Positions 44,881 to 54,759 are shown, counted from the first letter of the stretch. The stretch is DNA of 64,000 nt from Bradyrhizobium sp. BR13661 (GCF_029892425.1 NZ_JARXWB010000016.1:62001-126000), one strand, 5' to 3'. A program made the numbers and translations. The notes: generated from the sequence alone by a model not told the origin.

Positions 44881-45891
44881 CTAAAATTCCACGACGACCT
44901 TGCCGAAATGCGAGCCGCTGCGCAGGTGAGCATAGGCTTCAGGGACTTCCTCGAAACCAAAGATGCGATCCACGATCGGGTGGATCGCTTGGTCGGTCAG
45001 GAAGCGATTCATCGCCGTGAAATGTTCGACCGACCCAACGGTGACACCGATGATGTCGGCATTCTCCCATTGCAGGCGGGCGAGATCCGGTTTCGGACCG
45101 AACCCTGTCAGGACGCCGATCTGAACGATCTTGCCGCCCGAAGCGACGGATCGCAGCGATCGGTCATAGGTCCCCGGGCCGCCGAGCTCGAGAATGTGAC
45201 TGGCGCCTTCGCCATCAGTGGCTTTCATCAGAGCGGCGTCCCAGTCGGGCGTGTCGCGATAATTGATGAGGATCGAACCGCCCATCGTCCGGGCGCGCGC
45301 GAGTTTCTCATCCGAGGATGAGATCACGATTGCGCGTGCACCGAGCGCTGCCGCGAATTGCAGGCCGAACAGTGCGACGCCGCCAGTTCCCTGCACGAGC
45401 AGCGTGTCGCCTTTGCGCATCCCGCCGCGTGTGATGAGGCCGTGCCATGCGGTGACGCCGGCACAGGGCAAGGTTGCCGCTTCGACCGAGGACAGGTGCG
45501 CTGGCACGGCGACGAGTGCTGTTGCCGGCAGCACGACATACTCTGCCAGCATTCCGTCCGTCGTGCTGCCGCCGAGGGATGACGAAACATAGCTGGACTT
45601 GAACGGCCCCGAGATCCAGTCGCGGAAGAACGAGGCGGCGACGCGGTCTCCGATTTGCCATTGCGCGACATTGGCGCCGATGGCGTCAACGACACCCGCG
45701 CCGTCGGAGAGCGGCACACGGTCGTTGAGCCCGGTCTGTCCTGCGCGGTCGAGGGTGATCAGGTCGCGGTAGTTCAGACTGGCCGCTTCGACCTGAATGC
45801 GAACCTCGCCTTCGGCGGGTTCGGGTCTGCTGACATCGACGGGTTCGAGGCGGCCGGCCCCGGCATGGCTGTTCAAATGGTAGGCTTTCAT
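44881..45891 (-). CDS. NAD(P)-dependent alcohol dehydrogenase (medium-chain reductase)
   Basis: The 336-aa protein is a medium-chain reductase with the GroES-like N-terminal half and the nucleotide-binding half (VQGTGGVALFGLQFAAALGARAIVISSSDEKL). The zinc-binding residues of classical alcohol dehydrogenases are not evident, so it fits the quinone oxidoreductase-like subgroup. A MerR-type promoter lies upstream with the divergent MerR gene, so it is probably induced by an aldehyde, quinone or related stressor. AAGGAG 5 bases before the ATG. Confidence 0.93.
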   Translation of the reverse strand: MKAYHLNSHAGAGRLEPVDVSRPEPAEGEVRIQVEAASLNYRDLITLDRAGQTGLNDRVPLSDGAGVVDAIGANVAQWQIGDRVAASFFRDWISGPFKSSYVSSSLGGSTTDGMLAEYVVLPATALVAVPAHLSSVEAATLPCAGVTAWHGLITRGGMRKGDTLLVQGTGGVALFGLQFAAALGARAIVISSSDEKLARARTMGGSILINYRDTPDWDAALMKATDGEGASHILELGGPGTYDRSLRSVASGGKIVQIGVLTGFGPKPDLARLQWENADIIGVTVGSVEHFTAMNRFLTDQAIHPIVDRIFGFEEVPEAYAHLRSGSHFGKVVVEF

Positions 45892-45933
45892 CGTTGCTCC
45901 TTCTCAAGCGGCATTCACTTGGATGAGCACAGC

Positions 45934-45964
45934 CTGTAAGCTCTGACAGCACTGTCAGGGTCAA
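45934..45964 (-). promoter_or_regulatory. MerR-type promoter of the dehydrogenase
   Basis: On the minus strand a -35 (TTGACC, 45959-45964) and a -10-like TTACAG (45934-45939) are separated by 19 bases that contain the perfect palindrome CTGACAG-CA-CTGTCAG (45943-45958). A long 19-bp spacer with an operator inside is the hallmark of promoters twisted into shape by MerR-family activators. Confidence 0.75.
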
Positions 45965-45974
45965 GAGGTCTCGG

Positions 45975-46322
45975 ATGAAGATTGGCGAACTCTCCCGGAG
46001 GACGGGGGTCAGCGTTCGAATGTTGCGGTATTACGAGGCCGAAGGGTTGCTCGCGCCGCAACGGACCTATTCCGGTTATCGCGATTATGGCCCGGAGGAA
46101 GAGCAGACCGTGCGGCGGATCAAGATGCTCGGCTCGGCCGGGATGACGCTCGAGACGATCCAGCAATTGCTTCCGTGCGTGCGAAGCAACGACCCGGCCT
46201 TCACGCCGTGCAACGAGCTGCGAAGAATACTGGCCAAGCAAGTCAGCCTGATCGACGAGCGCATCGAGACGCTCAGCCAAAGTCGCACCATTCTGGCCGG
46301 CTATTTGGCAAGCGTGAACTGA
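45975..46322 (+). CDS. MerR-family transcriptional regulator
   Basis: The 115-aa protein has the MerR winged helix (MKIGELSRRTGVSVRMLRYYEAEGLL) and a dimerisation coiled coil. Two cysteines (LLPCVRS and FTPCNEL) flank the effector region, which is short, suggesting an aldehyde-, redox- or small-electrophile-type sensor, not metal. Divergent to the dehydrogenase, with its operator inside the spacer. Confidence 0.93.
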   Translation: MKIGELSRRTGVSVRMLRYYEAEGLLAPQRTYSGYRDYGPEEEQTVRRIKMLGSAGMTLETIQQLLPCVRSNDPAFTPCNELRRILAKQVSLIDERIETLSQSRTILAGYLASVN

Positions 46323-46344
46323 TCGCGCAACGGTGGATTTTACC

Positions 46345-46370
46345 GTGCCCGAGTTGAGTGGATTGGGCAC
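46345..46370 (+). terminator. Possible hairpin after MerR gene
   Basis: GTGCCC (46345-46350) and GGGCAC (46365-46370) can pair around a 14-base loop, 22 bases after the MerR stop. The short stem and large loop make it a weak terminator candidate. It lies at the left edge of the low-GC block. Confidence 0.4.
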
Positions 46371-46379
46371 TCATCTTGG

Positions 46380-47135
46380 TTAGTTATCCACGAATGGTTC
46401 GGGCGGCGTCGGCGCAACCGGCAAAACTATTTCTCCAGCAGCCTCAGATGTTTCGGCGGTCGGAAGTTCCTCCAAGCGCTTCGAAAGAGTCTCCACAACA
46501 GACTCTGCGACGCCCACAAATCCTCGCATCCGTTTAACCCTATCTGCGAGAACTTTTCGTTGTCCAGCGTTCGGATCGAGGGCCTTGTTTGAGTCCGCCG
46601 TTGCTGACAGAAAGCGTATGGTAATTTCGGATATGCCAGTTTCGCCGATGCCTTCGGCAAGTTTGACCCATTCCTTGGATCTGTCGAGCGCAGCTCCCGC
46701 AGCCTCTTCTAGGCAATATCCAATCAGTACCTTGGCCACGTAATCCATGTCTTCAGCTAGGCGGAGCCACTTCTCTTGGTCCGAGCTGTCCGCTGTTTCG
46801 CCCTTCGGTGGACGCACCATGCGGTAATAACGCAGCGTATCGTCCTCTGGATCAAGGCTCGCAATGGTTCGGATGATAGACTCTAATTCTCCAAATGGCC
46901 GCTTACCTGCCGGAAATTCCGAACGATGCTTCCATAACTTCAAGATTGCATCGAAAGCATCCGCCTCGGCCGTGCCTTTGTCGGCTCCCGTGGCAGTTTC
47001 TGCCTTTGCTATCAGATCAGCAACATGGTGCGCCATCCAGCGGCCCAGGGTATCGGTCGAATCGGCGAGACCCAGCTCTTCGACGAGCTTCCGGCCGAGC
47101 TCCAATACCTTTTCAGATTGTGCTGATTTTTCCAT
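46380..47135 (-). CDS. Hypothetical protein encoded with the STAND ATPase
   Basis: The 251-aa form starting MEKSAQSEKVLELGRKL is chosen; its start overlaps the stop of the ATPase gene by 23 bases. Longer starts (47183, 47204) are possible, and none has a good ribosome site, so translation may be coupled to the ATPase. It is soluble and largely helical, with LGRWMAHHVADLIAKAE near the N-terminus and a Pro-rich C-terminus. I do not recognise the family. Its codon use is unlike that of the flanking genes. Function unknown; it may be a regulator or partner of the ATPase. Confidence 0.75.
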   Translation of the reverse strand: MEKSAQSEKVLELGRKLVEELGLADSTDTLGRWMAHHVADLIAKAETATGADKGTAEADAFDAILKLWKHRSEFPAGKRPFGELESIIRTIASLDPEDDTLRYYRMVRPPKGETADSSDQEKWLRLAEDMDYVAKVLIGYCLEEAAGAALDRSKEWVKLAEGIGETGISEITIRFLSATADSNKALDPNAGQRKVLADRVKRMRGFVGVAESVVETLSKRLEELPTAETSEAAGEIVLPVAPTPPEPFVDN

Positions 47136-50100
47136 CGCGATTAAGGAGATAGAGTTTGGCTTGTGTGGGTACCCGTTCGTCATCGTCACCAAGGCTACGT
47201 TCATATGGTTGGTAGCGGCGCGTCCGTCCGATTTGCACTTCGATAATGAGGTCGCGATTCAGCTTCGCTAACATCTTTGTCACAAACGGCATGGATACCT
47301 TGAGCCGATTCCCTCGATTGGGGTTGCTGCGCTCGTGGCTTCTTGCTTCATCGTAATATCCCCAGACCTCAGTCTCCATGACCCAGGCTTGCTCTGCATT
47401 TCGCCAGAGACGGCGATCAGAATCAGTCGTTAGATCCAATAACTCAACGATGAATGCAGCCGGTCCTGCTGGCGGAAAAGAAACGCCTCCCGCCCAGCGA
47501 TCCTGTTCGTCTAGCCTGGCACCGTTTGTTTCATTGACGACCCAACCCTTCAATTCGAATCCCGCCTCGTCGATCTCCAAGTCATCGTCCGCTCTTGGTA
47601 TTCCATAGTGGTACACATTGTTTGACGTGGCTAGTGCACGCAGCAACGCCTCAGATTTCTCTGCGCAAACCAACGCACTATGAACGCTGATTGACTGTTC
47701 TGTTCGGTCATTGGCCTGCGTCCAATGACCCCATAGGTTCAATCCGTCGCTTGAGCGCAAAGTTTCCTCGAAATCGCCTTCAGTAACAGTTCGCCGATCG
47801 GGATGTTCTTTATCGCGGGAAAGCCATTCGCCTCTTTCTAGAGGTTCAGGATCGCGCCGATCCCAAAGCCAGCGACCATCATTTCGTGTTAGGTCGTGCC
47901 GCGACAGCCAATCACGGAACTCGTCATCTTCACCACATTCTGGATTGCGATGTGTCGGCGTGGAGGCCAACAGTCGCCCGGCAACGATCATCAACGCATG
48001 GTAGGAATGATAGAAATGAACATTGTCGGCCCGTGGATAGGAGCCGTGAGAATGATAACTGTGACGCTCTTCATAGAGATTGCGTCGAGCACGCTCGTCT
48101 TCGTCCCATCGTCCTGTAGCAGTAAACTGTAGATCATTTCGAATGACTTGGAGAGCCTCGGCCTCGATTGCGTTCTGTGACAGAGCGAACACACGGCCGA
48201 GCGGATCGAACCAGTAGGGACCGATGTCGATGCCGAAATAGTATCGATCTTCACCAGCGAGTTCCTTCGTCGCCTGTTTTCGGCCGCTATTGCGCGCGGA
48301 GGCATTCGACTCGATGACGGTTAGAGCAGACTTATTTATGTTCCTTAGTCGATTCGAAATCCCGCCATCGTCGTTTAGGTCACCACGAGCGACCAACTCA
48401 AGAGCGCATCGCGCTGCAAATTGTCGAATGACGACGTGAGGCTGTCCATTCAATGCCCATTCGAGGATTTGCTTGCCGTGCAGCGCAATAATTTTGGGAG
48501 CATCCAGTGCTGCCCGCGCCAAACCGATAAGTAGCCATTCAAGTGCGTGCAGTCGATAAAATGGCAGCTTCGTATCTACAAATGGTCCTCCGCTCATCTG
48601 AGAGGCTAGCTTCATCAGGTGGGCCAGAAGTTCGACGCGCCCGAAACAGCAGGTTTCAAGTACGGCGTGAGCTCCTTCCCATCGCAGCACCGCCTGGGGC
48701 GCAGCTAACATGCCCCAAACGTAACCAGCCAGCGCTTCCCGAACGTCAGTCGGTGGCGCGAGTTCATCCTTCCAGGGACCGTCTCCATCTTTGTCTTCTA
48801 GGGCGGGATTAAACAGATCCATTCCATACGTTAGAGTCTCCAACGCCTGATCAGGTGATAGCTTGACCGCGATAAGGCCGAGGAGCGAGAAGAGTCGGTC
48901 GGTTTTGATCAGGTCTGGCGTCTCACCGATAGCAGAGAGCACCACGTCGACAATTTCATCCAAGCTTACGCCAGATGCTGCGCAAGCCTTCTCAAATGGA
49001 AACCTCTCGTAATAGCGGCTTCTCCTGATATCCATGCAGTAGCGGCGGGAGAACTCCTTCAATGCTTTCGTTAACGCTTGAGAAATCGCAGGACGTCCCT
49101 TCCAGTTGTCTGGAACATTTTCCAAAAAGCCACTGAGAGAGTAGAGGTCAAACCCCGGAGCCTCCATAAAGGCTTCAATAAACTGAGTTTCGGTTCCGCT
49201 TGAAAGTCGCAGCCTTGCTTGACTGAAAAACTCTTCAGCGAGGAGCGGTGGCTCGGTTTCTCTAAACGCGAGATAGGCCTGCCAAATGCCACTCGGCGAC
49301 GTTAGATCCTTATCCGTGAATATCGCGTTCCAATCACGGGCGGTCTCGTTTTCAAGGGGACGCGCTATTTCATATCTATTGCTATCTCGCTCGCGATCCT
49401 TCTCATCTTGGTCAGCAAGAGAAATTGCCTCCGCCAGATCATCGAACGAAATGTCATGCTGGGCCGCTGCATCCTGGAATTTTCTTAGGCTTGATGAACT
49501 GGAAATAACGAGACGCGCATACCGATAGACAATTGTAGCTGCAAGTTTCTTCTCCTTAGCATCGCAGCATTCGGCTAGAATTTGCGCAAGTAGCTCGTCA
49601 TCATCCCAGTCCGCTCTAATTGCGATAAGCGGCAGTGCGTCTCGTGGATCGAGGACTTTCCGCTTAATTAGAGTTTCGATTGCGATCGGCAGTATTCTCT
49701 CGTGCCAGCCAAACTTTCGGTCTCGCCATCGACTCAAAATGGTGATGGCCGACGATGAGCATAAGCCGCAAAGCGCGCGAACCGTGCTCTCCCATGGAAA
49801 ATGCTTATCACGATCCACATAAACATAAGTTAGCTCTGCACAGCGCGAGAATTGATACGCCGCTTTGGGTGCCAGCCGGTCCAAGCGCGACGCTCGTTCC
49901 GCAAGATTGAGAATGGCATCCCATCTGGCCAGATTTTCATCGCCAATCTTGCTCGCAACTTCCACCGCTTCGTTAAAGTATGCCTTGGCATCCGCTTTGC
50001 TCGTTGTCAGTATCGCGCGAGCGATCTCAATGTAGCCATCGGTCTTGGACTCCGCATTTGAGCGCTCATTTTTTGTCAGCGAATAAGACTCTGCCGCATA

Positions 50101-53100
50101 GGTGAGGGCGGCCGATTTCGTGTTGTCCTTTTGCGCGCACAAACGGCAGAGGAAATTGAGCGTGGGTGTAAACAGCGGACGCTTCAGCTTATCTTTCCAT
50201 TGACCAAATGCCGACAAAGCTTCGGGGGTAGCCGCGTTCGTCTGATGCAGGATATCCATCCACAAAAGAGCAATTTCGTTCGAGGTATGGAAATCATCGC
50301 GATAGCTGATCCGTTCCGCTCTCGCGGAGGCGTCGATCGTCTTTTTTACCTCGTTCGCGACATCTTCTTCTTTTATCCGTCCGAGTAGGACCGATGTCCA
50401 TAACATGTGCCACGGCAACAACGCGCCGACGTCTTCTTGAAATTCCTGCAGCTCGCGAGACGTCGCATTCTTGTTCGCCTTCCTTAATTCATCCTTCAAC
50501 TCGGCGTGGGCGACATCGATCAATTCGAGCTGCTGCCCTTGCAAGGCAGCTCGCAAAGCATAGGCTCGCAACAACGGGAAACGAGTGGTTGAAAACCGAG
50601 AGGCTAGCCCGCGAGGAGGCTCGGAAGGGAGGTATCGGGAGAGTAAGTTGACTGCCTCGTCGTGCGTGCTTTGACCGTCTTTTAGTGCGGCTTCAGCGAG
50701 GCAGACAACCGCGTCGATAGACGCGTCTCTTTCTTCCCAACCTCCCCGACTGCGGATGTCGATGCGACGGTCTAAGAGCTGCTTAAGCGCGCTCTTTGCT
50801 ACTTCAGCCGGCGCCAGCCTTTGAACGTCTCGCAGTTCTCTTATGATCGCGAGAACAAGGCAGACATTGTTGCCGGCGGCACGCGCGATTGCATCAATCT
50901 CGACAAAGCGACCGTGATCAACCAGTCGACGTACTGCTGCACGTCCGACGCGATACGACACTTCGCGAGGTTTCCATCCTCGCAAACTTTGGGCGGCGTT
51001 AGCCGGACCGTGGATATTGAGGTGCGCAAGTGTAAGTTCGACGATGTCCTGATCCGCGATCTCTTCGTCGGCGCGTTCATCAGATGGCAAGCGTGACCAA
51101 TTGCGGAGCCATTCGTGAGCCATACGCAGGCGGCTGCGGGCTTCTCCCACAAGCTCTTCGCGTCCGGACAGAAGAGCGGCTTCGTACGCGTGGTGTGATC
51201 CGAGCCACCCCGATCCGAATGTGCGACGCGATACGATTTCCTGGATCAGTTCAATCTCAAGGAACTCGGCAGCAAGATCGGTATTTGCCTGTAGCAGTTT
51301 TCGCTGCCGTTCATCGCCGGCCGTTTCTCCACCTGCCTTCAGGGCAAGTTTAGCTGCTGAGACATAACGTTGCGTGCGAAGTCCTGCTTTCAAAGCAAAT
51401 TGGAGCCGTTGCAGTTCAACATCGCGTTTTTCAAGCGGACTGCCCTCAGGAAGCGCTGTTGCGGAAAGGGCAAGATCAACAAGTTCATCGAATTGACCGG
51501 CCTCAAGCATGAGTTGAGGCAATGTTGACGCAACATATGCGCTTCGAGTGGCGAGAGGTCTCAAACTGGCGATGAACTCGCCCATCCCAGCCATCGTCGG
51601 CCTAAATCTTTCGCGAAACCAAGTCTCTGCCGGCTCATCCAGAAACTGGATGGTCTCTCCAGCAACGAGAAGCGGACGTCCTATGTCATAGGCGAAGCTC
51701 TTAATCGCTTCAGGCTCTACGCCAGACATCGCAGACAAAATGGGTATCGGTACTAACGGCCTCAATGCAGCCAAGCCTGCGCAGATCTTTTCGACGCGGG
51801 ATTTTTCTACGGGACCAGACGCGTCCTTAAGTTTAGCAATAGCATCGTCCAGCAAGCCCGAAATTGCATCCTCCACGCTTGTCGGGTTGGGACCAAGCAA
51901 GCGTAGCGCATCTTGCAAGGGCTGCCCGCGCGACAGCGCTAAGGCTTGCACGCGCGGATTATGTGAACTCAGCCGATGGAATTCATCAACATCGCGTTCA
52001 CTTGCGTCGGAAAATTTCTGACGTAAGAACGCCTGTGTCTCGTTTCGACTGAACGGGAGGAGCTCAATTGCGGTGCAATCGTGGGGCGGATCAAGTAGAT
52101 CTTGACGATGTGAGCGGCAAAGAAACACGAGCCGAACACCTACCGGAAGCTTCGTGCGAATTATGTCTCTTACGAAGGAGCGCGCCTCGCCAATCTCTTG
52201 AGCCGCCATCTGGGCGTTGTCCGCGGCATCTACAACAATGCAAAGGAGCGCATCCGGATTTGCTAGCCTCAATAATGTTGCTGCCTGGCTGAGCCTATAG
52301 ATAAATGCGCGTACATATGCCGGAGCATCTGCGTTCGCGGTTGGGATAAGGAGATGGCAGAGACCTTCTCTGGCTAGTTCGTTTGCAATTTGAACGAGGG
52401 CATCTTTATGCCGATGACGATAACCGGTAGCACCGCGATACTCACCATTGCCGAAGCAATCATAGAGAACGCAAGCGGACCCTTTAGGCAGGGCCTGACC
52501 AATGCGCGTTGCGAATATCGACTTTCCAACCCCGCCCGAGGCATGAACGACAACAGAGCCGGCGGCTGCCACGATCTGTTGAACCAGCTGCGGCTCCTGC
52601 TCACGAGGAACCGCGTCGCTAACACGAGCTATGAGACACTTTGCGGGAAATAGGCGGGTTTCGTCGGTCTTTAAGGCTCGGAGTACGTCAATCTTTGTTA
52701 TCGTGGGATTCTGTTCGCTTTCGGAAAGTGCCCGGCGCGTTACCAACTCCTTTAACTGTGTTGGCGCATCGACGTCGGCATCCGGGAGATAACCACTTAT
52801 GTCTTGAAACAGGATGTTGCGCTGATCCCAATAACCCTTCTGCCGGTCTTCGAAACGCACAAGCCGACAAAAGTCCGCGAGATCGCCGCCTGCCAAATCA
52901 GTGAAGGATTCCAGCTTTTTCAGCTCACCAGGATGTCGTGGTGTCGCTTCATTCGCCGCATCGGCAACTGCCTCCGCCACATCCGAACCAATTGGCCTGT
53001 TCGTTACAAACCAGAATTCTAGTTTGCCCGCCAATTCTGCTCGCGCATGAGTCTTTTGAAGCTCTGCATAACGTTGCGCAAAGCCTCTGATCGTCTTTTC

Positions 53101-53397
53101 CAACCCGCTTGCGGTCCACGGATCATCAGCGTGCACCGTCGAATGCTTGAGTTGCATGTAGCGTATCAAGCGCGCTTGCTTGATATCTTCACTTCCGATG
53201 TATTCGGCAATATCGATCAGCTCTTCACCGGCCTCTACCGGTGAGGCATCGGGTTGCTCGTTCGGTGAGGGACCTTCGATGCTGATGGCGACCAAGCCAC
53301 TGTCGGAGGACAGGAGCTTTAAGCAGCGCCGCGCTGCCCACAGATAGTGGAATTGATCGCCGTCTCGGCTTGCACGGACTAGATTGGTTTTGGACAT
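47113..53397 (-). CDS. Giant STAND ATPase with N-terminal nuclease-like domain (Avs-type candidate defence protein)
   Basis: The 2094-aa protein begins at ATG 53397 (a TTG at 53409 is an alternative). Residues about 8-200 resemble the Cap4/DUF4297 PD-(D/E)xK nuclease: GDQFHYLWAARRCL, a Glu near 41 in SIEGPSP, and the QLKHS motif at 82-86 where the catalytic Lys sits. The P-loop SGGVGKS is at 287-293, the Walker B-like IVVDAAD near 387-393, and CRSHR near 427. The remaining 1500 residues are helical repeats of the type used for target sensing. This layout matches antiviral STAND (Avs) proteins, which bind a phage protein and then cut DNA. No relative can be checked here. Confidence 0.85.
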   Translation of the reverse strand: MSKTNLVRASRDGDQFHYLWAARRCLKLLSSDSGLVAISIEGPSPNEQPDASPVEAGEELIDIAEYIGSEDIKQARLIRYMQLKHSTVHADDPWTASGLEKTIRGFAQRYAELQKTHARAELAGKLEFWFVTNRPIGSDVAEAVADAANEATPRHPGELKKLESFTDLAGGDLADFCRLVRFEDRQKGYWDQRNILFQDISGYLPDADVDAPTQLKELVTRRALSESEQNPTITKIDVLRALKTDETRLFPAKCLIARVSDAVPREQEPQLVQQIVAAAGSVVVHASGGVGKSIFATRIGQALPKGSACVLYDCFGNGEYRGATGYRHRHKDALVQIANELAREGLCHLLIPTANADAPAYVRAFIYRLSQAATLLRLANPDALLCIVVDAADNAQMAAQEIGEARSFVRDIIRTKLPVGVRLVFLCRSHRQDLLDPPHDCTAIELLPFSRNETQAFLRQKFSDASERDVDEFHRLSSHNPRVQALALSRGQPLQDALRLLGPNPTSVEDAISGLLDDAIAKLKDASGPVEKSRVEKICAGLAALRPLVPIPILSAMSGVEPEAIKSFAYDIGRPLLVAGETIQFLDEPAETWFRERFRPTMAGMGEFIASLRPLATRSAYVASTLPQLMLEAGQFDELVDLALSATALPEGSPLEKRDVELQRLQFALKAGLRTQRYVSAAKLALKAGGETAGDERQRKLLQANTDLAAEFLEIELIQEIVSRRTFGSGWLGSHHAYEAALLSGREELVGEARSRLRMAHEWLRNWSRLPSDERADEEIADQDIVELTLAHLNIHGPANAAQSLRGWKPREVSYRVGRAAVRRLVDHGRFVEIDAIARAAGNNVCLVLAIIRELRDVQRLAPAEVAKSALKQLLDRRIDIRSRGGWEERDASIDAVVCLAEAALKDGQSTHDEAVNLLSRYLPSEPPRGLASRFSTTRFPLLRAYALRAALQGQQLELIDVAHAELKDELRKANKNATSRELQEFQEDVGALLPWHMLWTSVLLGRIKEEDVANEVKKTIDASARAERISYRDDFHTSNEIALLWMDILHQTNAATPEALSAFGQWKDKLKRPLFTPTLNFLCRLCAQKDNTKSAALTYAAESYSLTKNERSNAESKTDGYIEIARAILTTSKADAKAYFNEAVEVASKIGDENLARWDAILNLAERASRLDRLAPKAAYQFSRCAELTYVYVDRDKHFPWESTVRALCGLCSSSAITILSRWRDRKFGWHERILPIAIETLIKRKVLDPRDALPLIAIRADWDDDELLAQILAECCDAKEKKLAATIVYRYARLVISSSSSLRKFQDAAAQHDISFDDLAEAISLADQDEKDRERDSNRYEIARPLENETARDWNAIFTDKDLTSPSGIWQAYLAFRETEPPLLAEEFFSQARLRLSSGTETQFIEAFMEAPGFDLYSLSGFLENVPDNWKGRPAISQALTKALKEFSRRYCMDIRRSRYYERFPFEKACAASGVSLDEIVDVVLSAIGETPDLIKTDRLFSLLGLIAVKLSPDQALETLTYGMDLFNPALEDKDGDGPWKDELAPPTDVREALAGYVWGMLAAPQAVLRWEGAHAVLETCCFGRVELLAHLMKLASQMSGGPFVDTKLPFYRLHALEWLLIGLARAALDAPKIIALHGKQILEWALNGQPHVVIRQFAARCALELVARGDLNDDGGISNRLRNINKSALTVIESNASARNSGRKQATKELAGEDRYYFGIDIGPYWFDPLGRVFALSQNAIEAEALQVIRNDLQFTATGRWDEDERARRNLYEERHSYHSHGSYPRADNVHFYHSYHALMIVAGRLLASTPTHRNPECGEDDEFRDWLSRHDLTRNDGRWLWDRRDPEPLERGEWLSRDKEHPDRRTVTEGDFEETLRSSDGLNLWGHWTQANDRTEQSISVHSALVCAEKSEALLRALATSNNVYHYGIPRADDDLEIDEAGFELKGWVVNETNGARLDEQDRWAGGVSFPPAGPAAFIVELLDLTTDSDRRLWRNAEQAWVMETEVWGYYDEARSHERSNPNRGNRLKVSMPFVTKMLAKLNRDLIIEVQIGRTRRYQPYERSLGDDDERVPTQAKLYLLNRDGKISTI

Positions 53398-53544
53398 CGA
53401 AGCGCGCAATCTGAACCCGAAGCAGCTACCATTTGTCGTCTAGCGCTCCACTATGGTTCCGTGCGTACTCCAGCACGCAGTTAGGCCGGTTTGCAATCGG
53501 TCTAACTATCTTAGTCACAAGCCGAAATTGGACGTCGTTTTGGG

Positions 53545-54429
53545 CTAGATCCCTAAAATCTTCCTTGCGTTGGCCTTCAGCACCTTCGGCCGGATCTCGT
53601 CGCGGATGTCGAGCTTGGCGAAGTCGGCCAGCCAGCGGTCCGGCGTGATGACGGGCCAGTCGGAGCCGAACAGCATCTTGTCCTGCAGGATCGAGTTGAT
53701 GTAGCGCACCAGGATCGGCGGGAAATATTTCGGCGACCAGCCGGAGAGGTCGATATAGACGTTCGGCTTGTGGGTCGCGACCGACAGCGCCTCTTCCTGC
53801 CAGGGGAAGGAGGGGTGGGCGAGGATGATCTTGAGGTCGGGGAAATCGGCCGCGACGTCGTCCATGTACATCGGGTTGGAATATTTCAGCCGCATGCCCA
53901 TGCCGCCGGGCATGCCCGAGCCGACGCCGGTCTGGCCGGTGTGGAACAGCGCGATCGCGCCGCCATTGTTGATCTCTTCGTAGAGCGGATAGGCCATGCG
54001 GTCGTTGGCGTAGAAGCCCTGCATGGTCGGATGGAATTTGAAGCCGCGCACGCCGTATTCCTCGATCAGCTTGCGCGCCTCGCGGGCGCCGAGCTTGCCC
54101 TTGTGCGGGTCGATCGAGACGAAGGGGATCAGGACGTCGAGATGGTCGGAGGCGACCTCGATCATCTCGTAATTGTTGTAGCGGCGGAAGCCGGTCTCGC
54201 GCTCGGCATCAACAGGGAAGATCACCGCGGCGATGTTCTTGGAGCGGTAATAGGCCGCGGTCTCCGGCACGGTCGGCGGATGCTTGTGCGGCGACTTGAA
54301 ATAGTCGGCCATCTGCGCCTGGAAATCGTCATAGCCGTCGTCGCCATGCATACCGCAGGGCTCCTCGGCATGGGTGTGGATGTCGATCGCGACGACCTTC
54401 TCGATATCAGGCAGCTTCAGCTTCGGCAT
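53545..54429 (-). CDS. Amidohydrolase family protein (PF04909 type)
   Basis: The 294-aa protein is a metal-dependent TIM-barrel hydrolase or decarboxylase: IDIHTHAEEP gives the HxH metal ligands, FKFHPTMQGFYANDRM and ALFHTGQTG the barrel His ligands, IILAHPSFPWQEEAL and FGSDWPVITPD the final Asp. Members decarboxylate or hydrolyse aromatic and oxo acids. The substrate is unknown. It lies directly to the right of the low-GC block. Confidence 0.9.
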   Translation of the reverse strand: MPKLKLPDIEKVVAIDIHTHAEEPCGMHGDDGYDDFQAQMADYFKSPHKHPPTVPETAAYYRSKNIAAVIFPVDAERETGFRRYNNYEMIEVASDHLDVLIPFVSIDPHKGKLGAREARKLIEEYGVRGFKFHPTMQGFYANDRMAYPLYEEINNGGAIALFHTGQTGVGSGMPGGMGMRLKYSNPMYMDDVAADFPDLKIILAHPSFPWQEEALSVATHKPNVYIDLSGWSPKYFPPILVRYINSILQDKMLFGSDWPVITPDRWLADFAKLDIRDEIRPKVLKANARKILGI

Positions 54430-54759
54430 TGTGTCCTCCCGAGGGTTGCCGAATTGATTATATGATATAACGAATTTGGCAAGGCATTGCTGGCGCTCAA
54501 ACCGCAGCCGGCGAAAGTCTTTGCCGGGCTCGACCGGAATCGGACCGATCCGGGCTCATCTACTGTGCATGGGGTTGTTTTCACCAGTTTGGCTGACCGG
54601 AACCTGGCAGTTAACATTGACATGACCTCCCGCCATGCCTTAAGAACCGCCCCGTCCCGGGCGGTCCGTCCGCCAGCGGGAAAAATCTCATTTTGCCACA
54701 TTCGCGCGTGCCGAGACGGGTGTGCCGAACACGGCCTTTCGAACGTTCAGGATTCTGCC

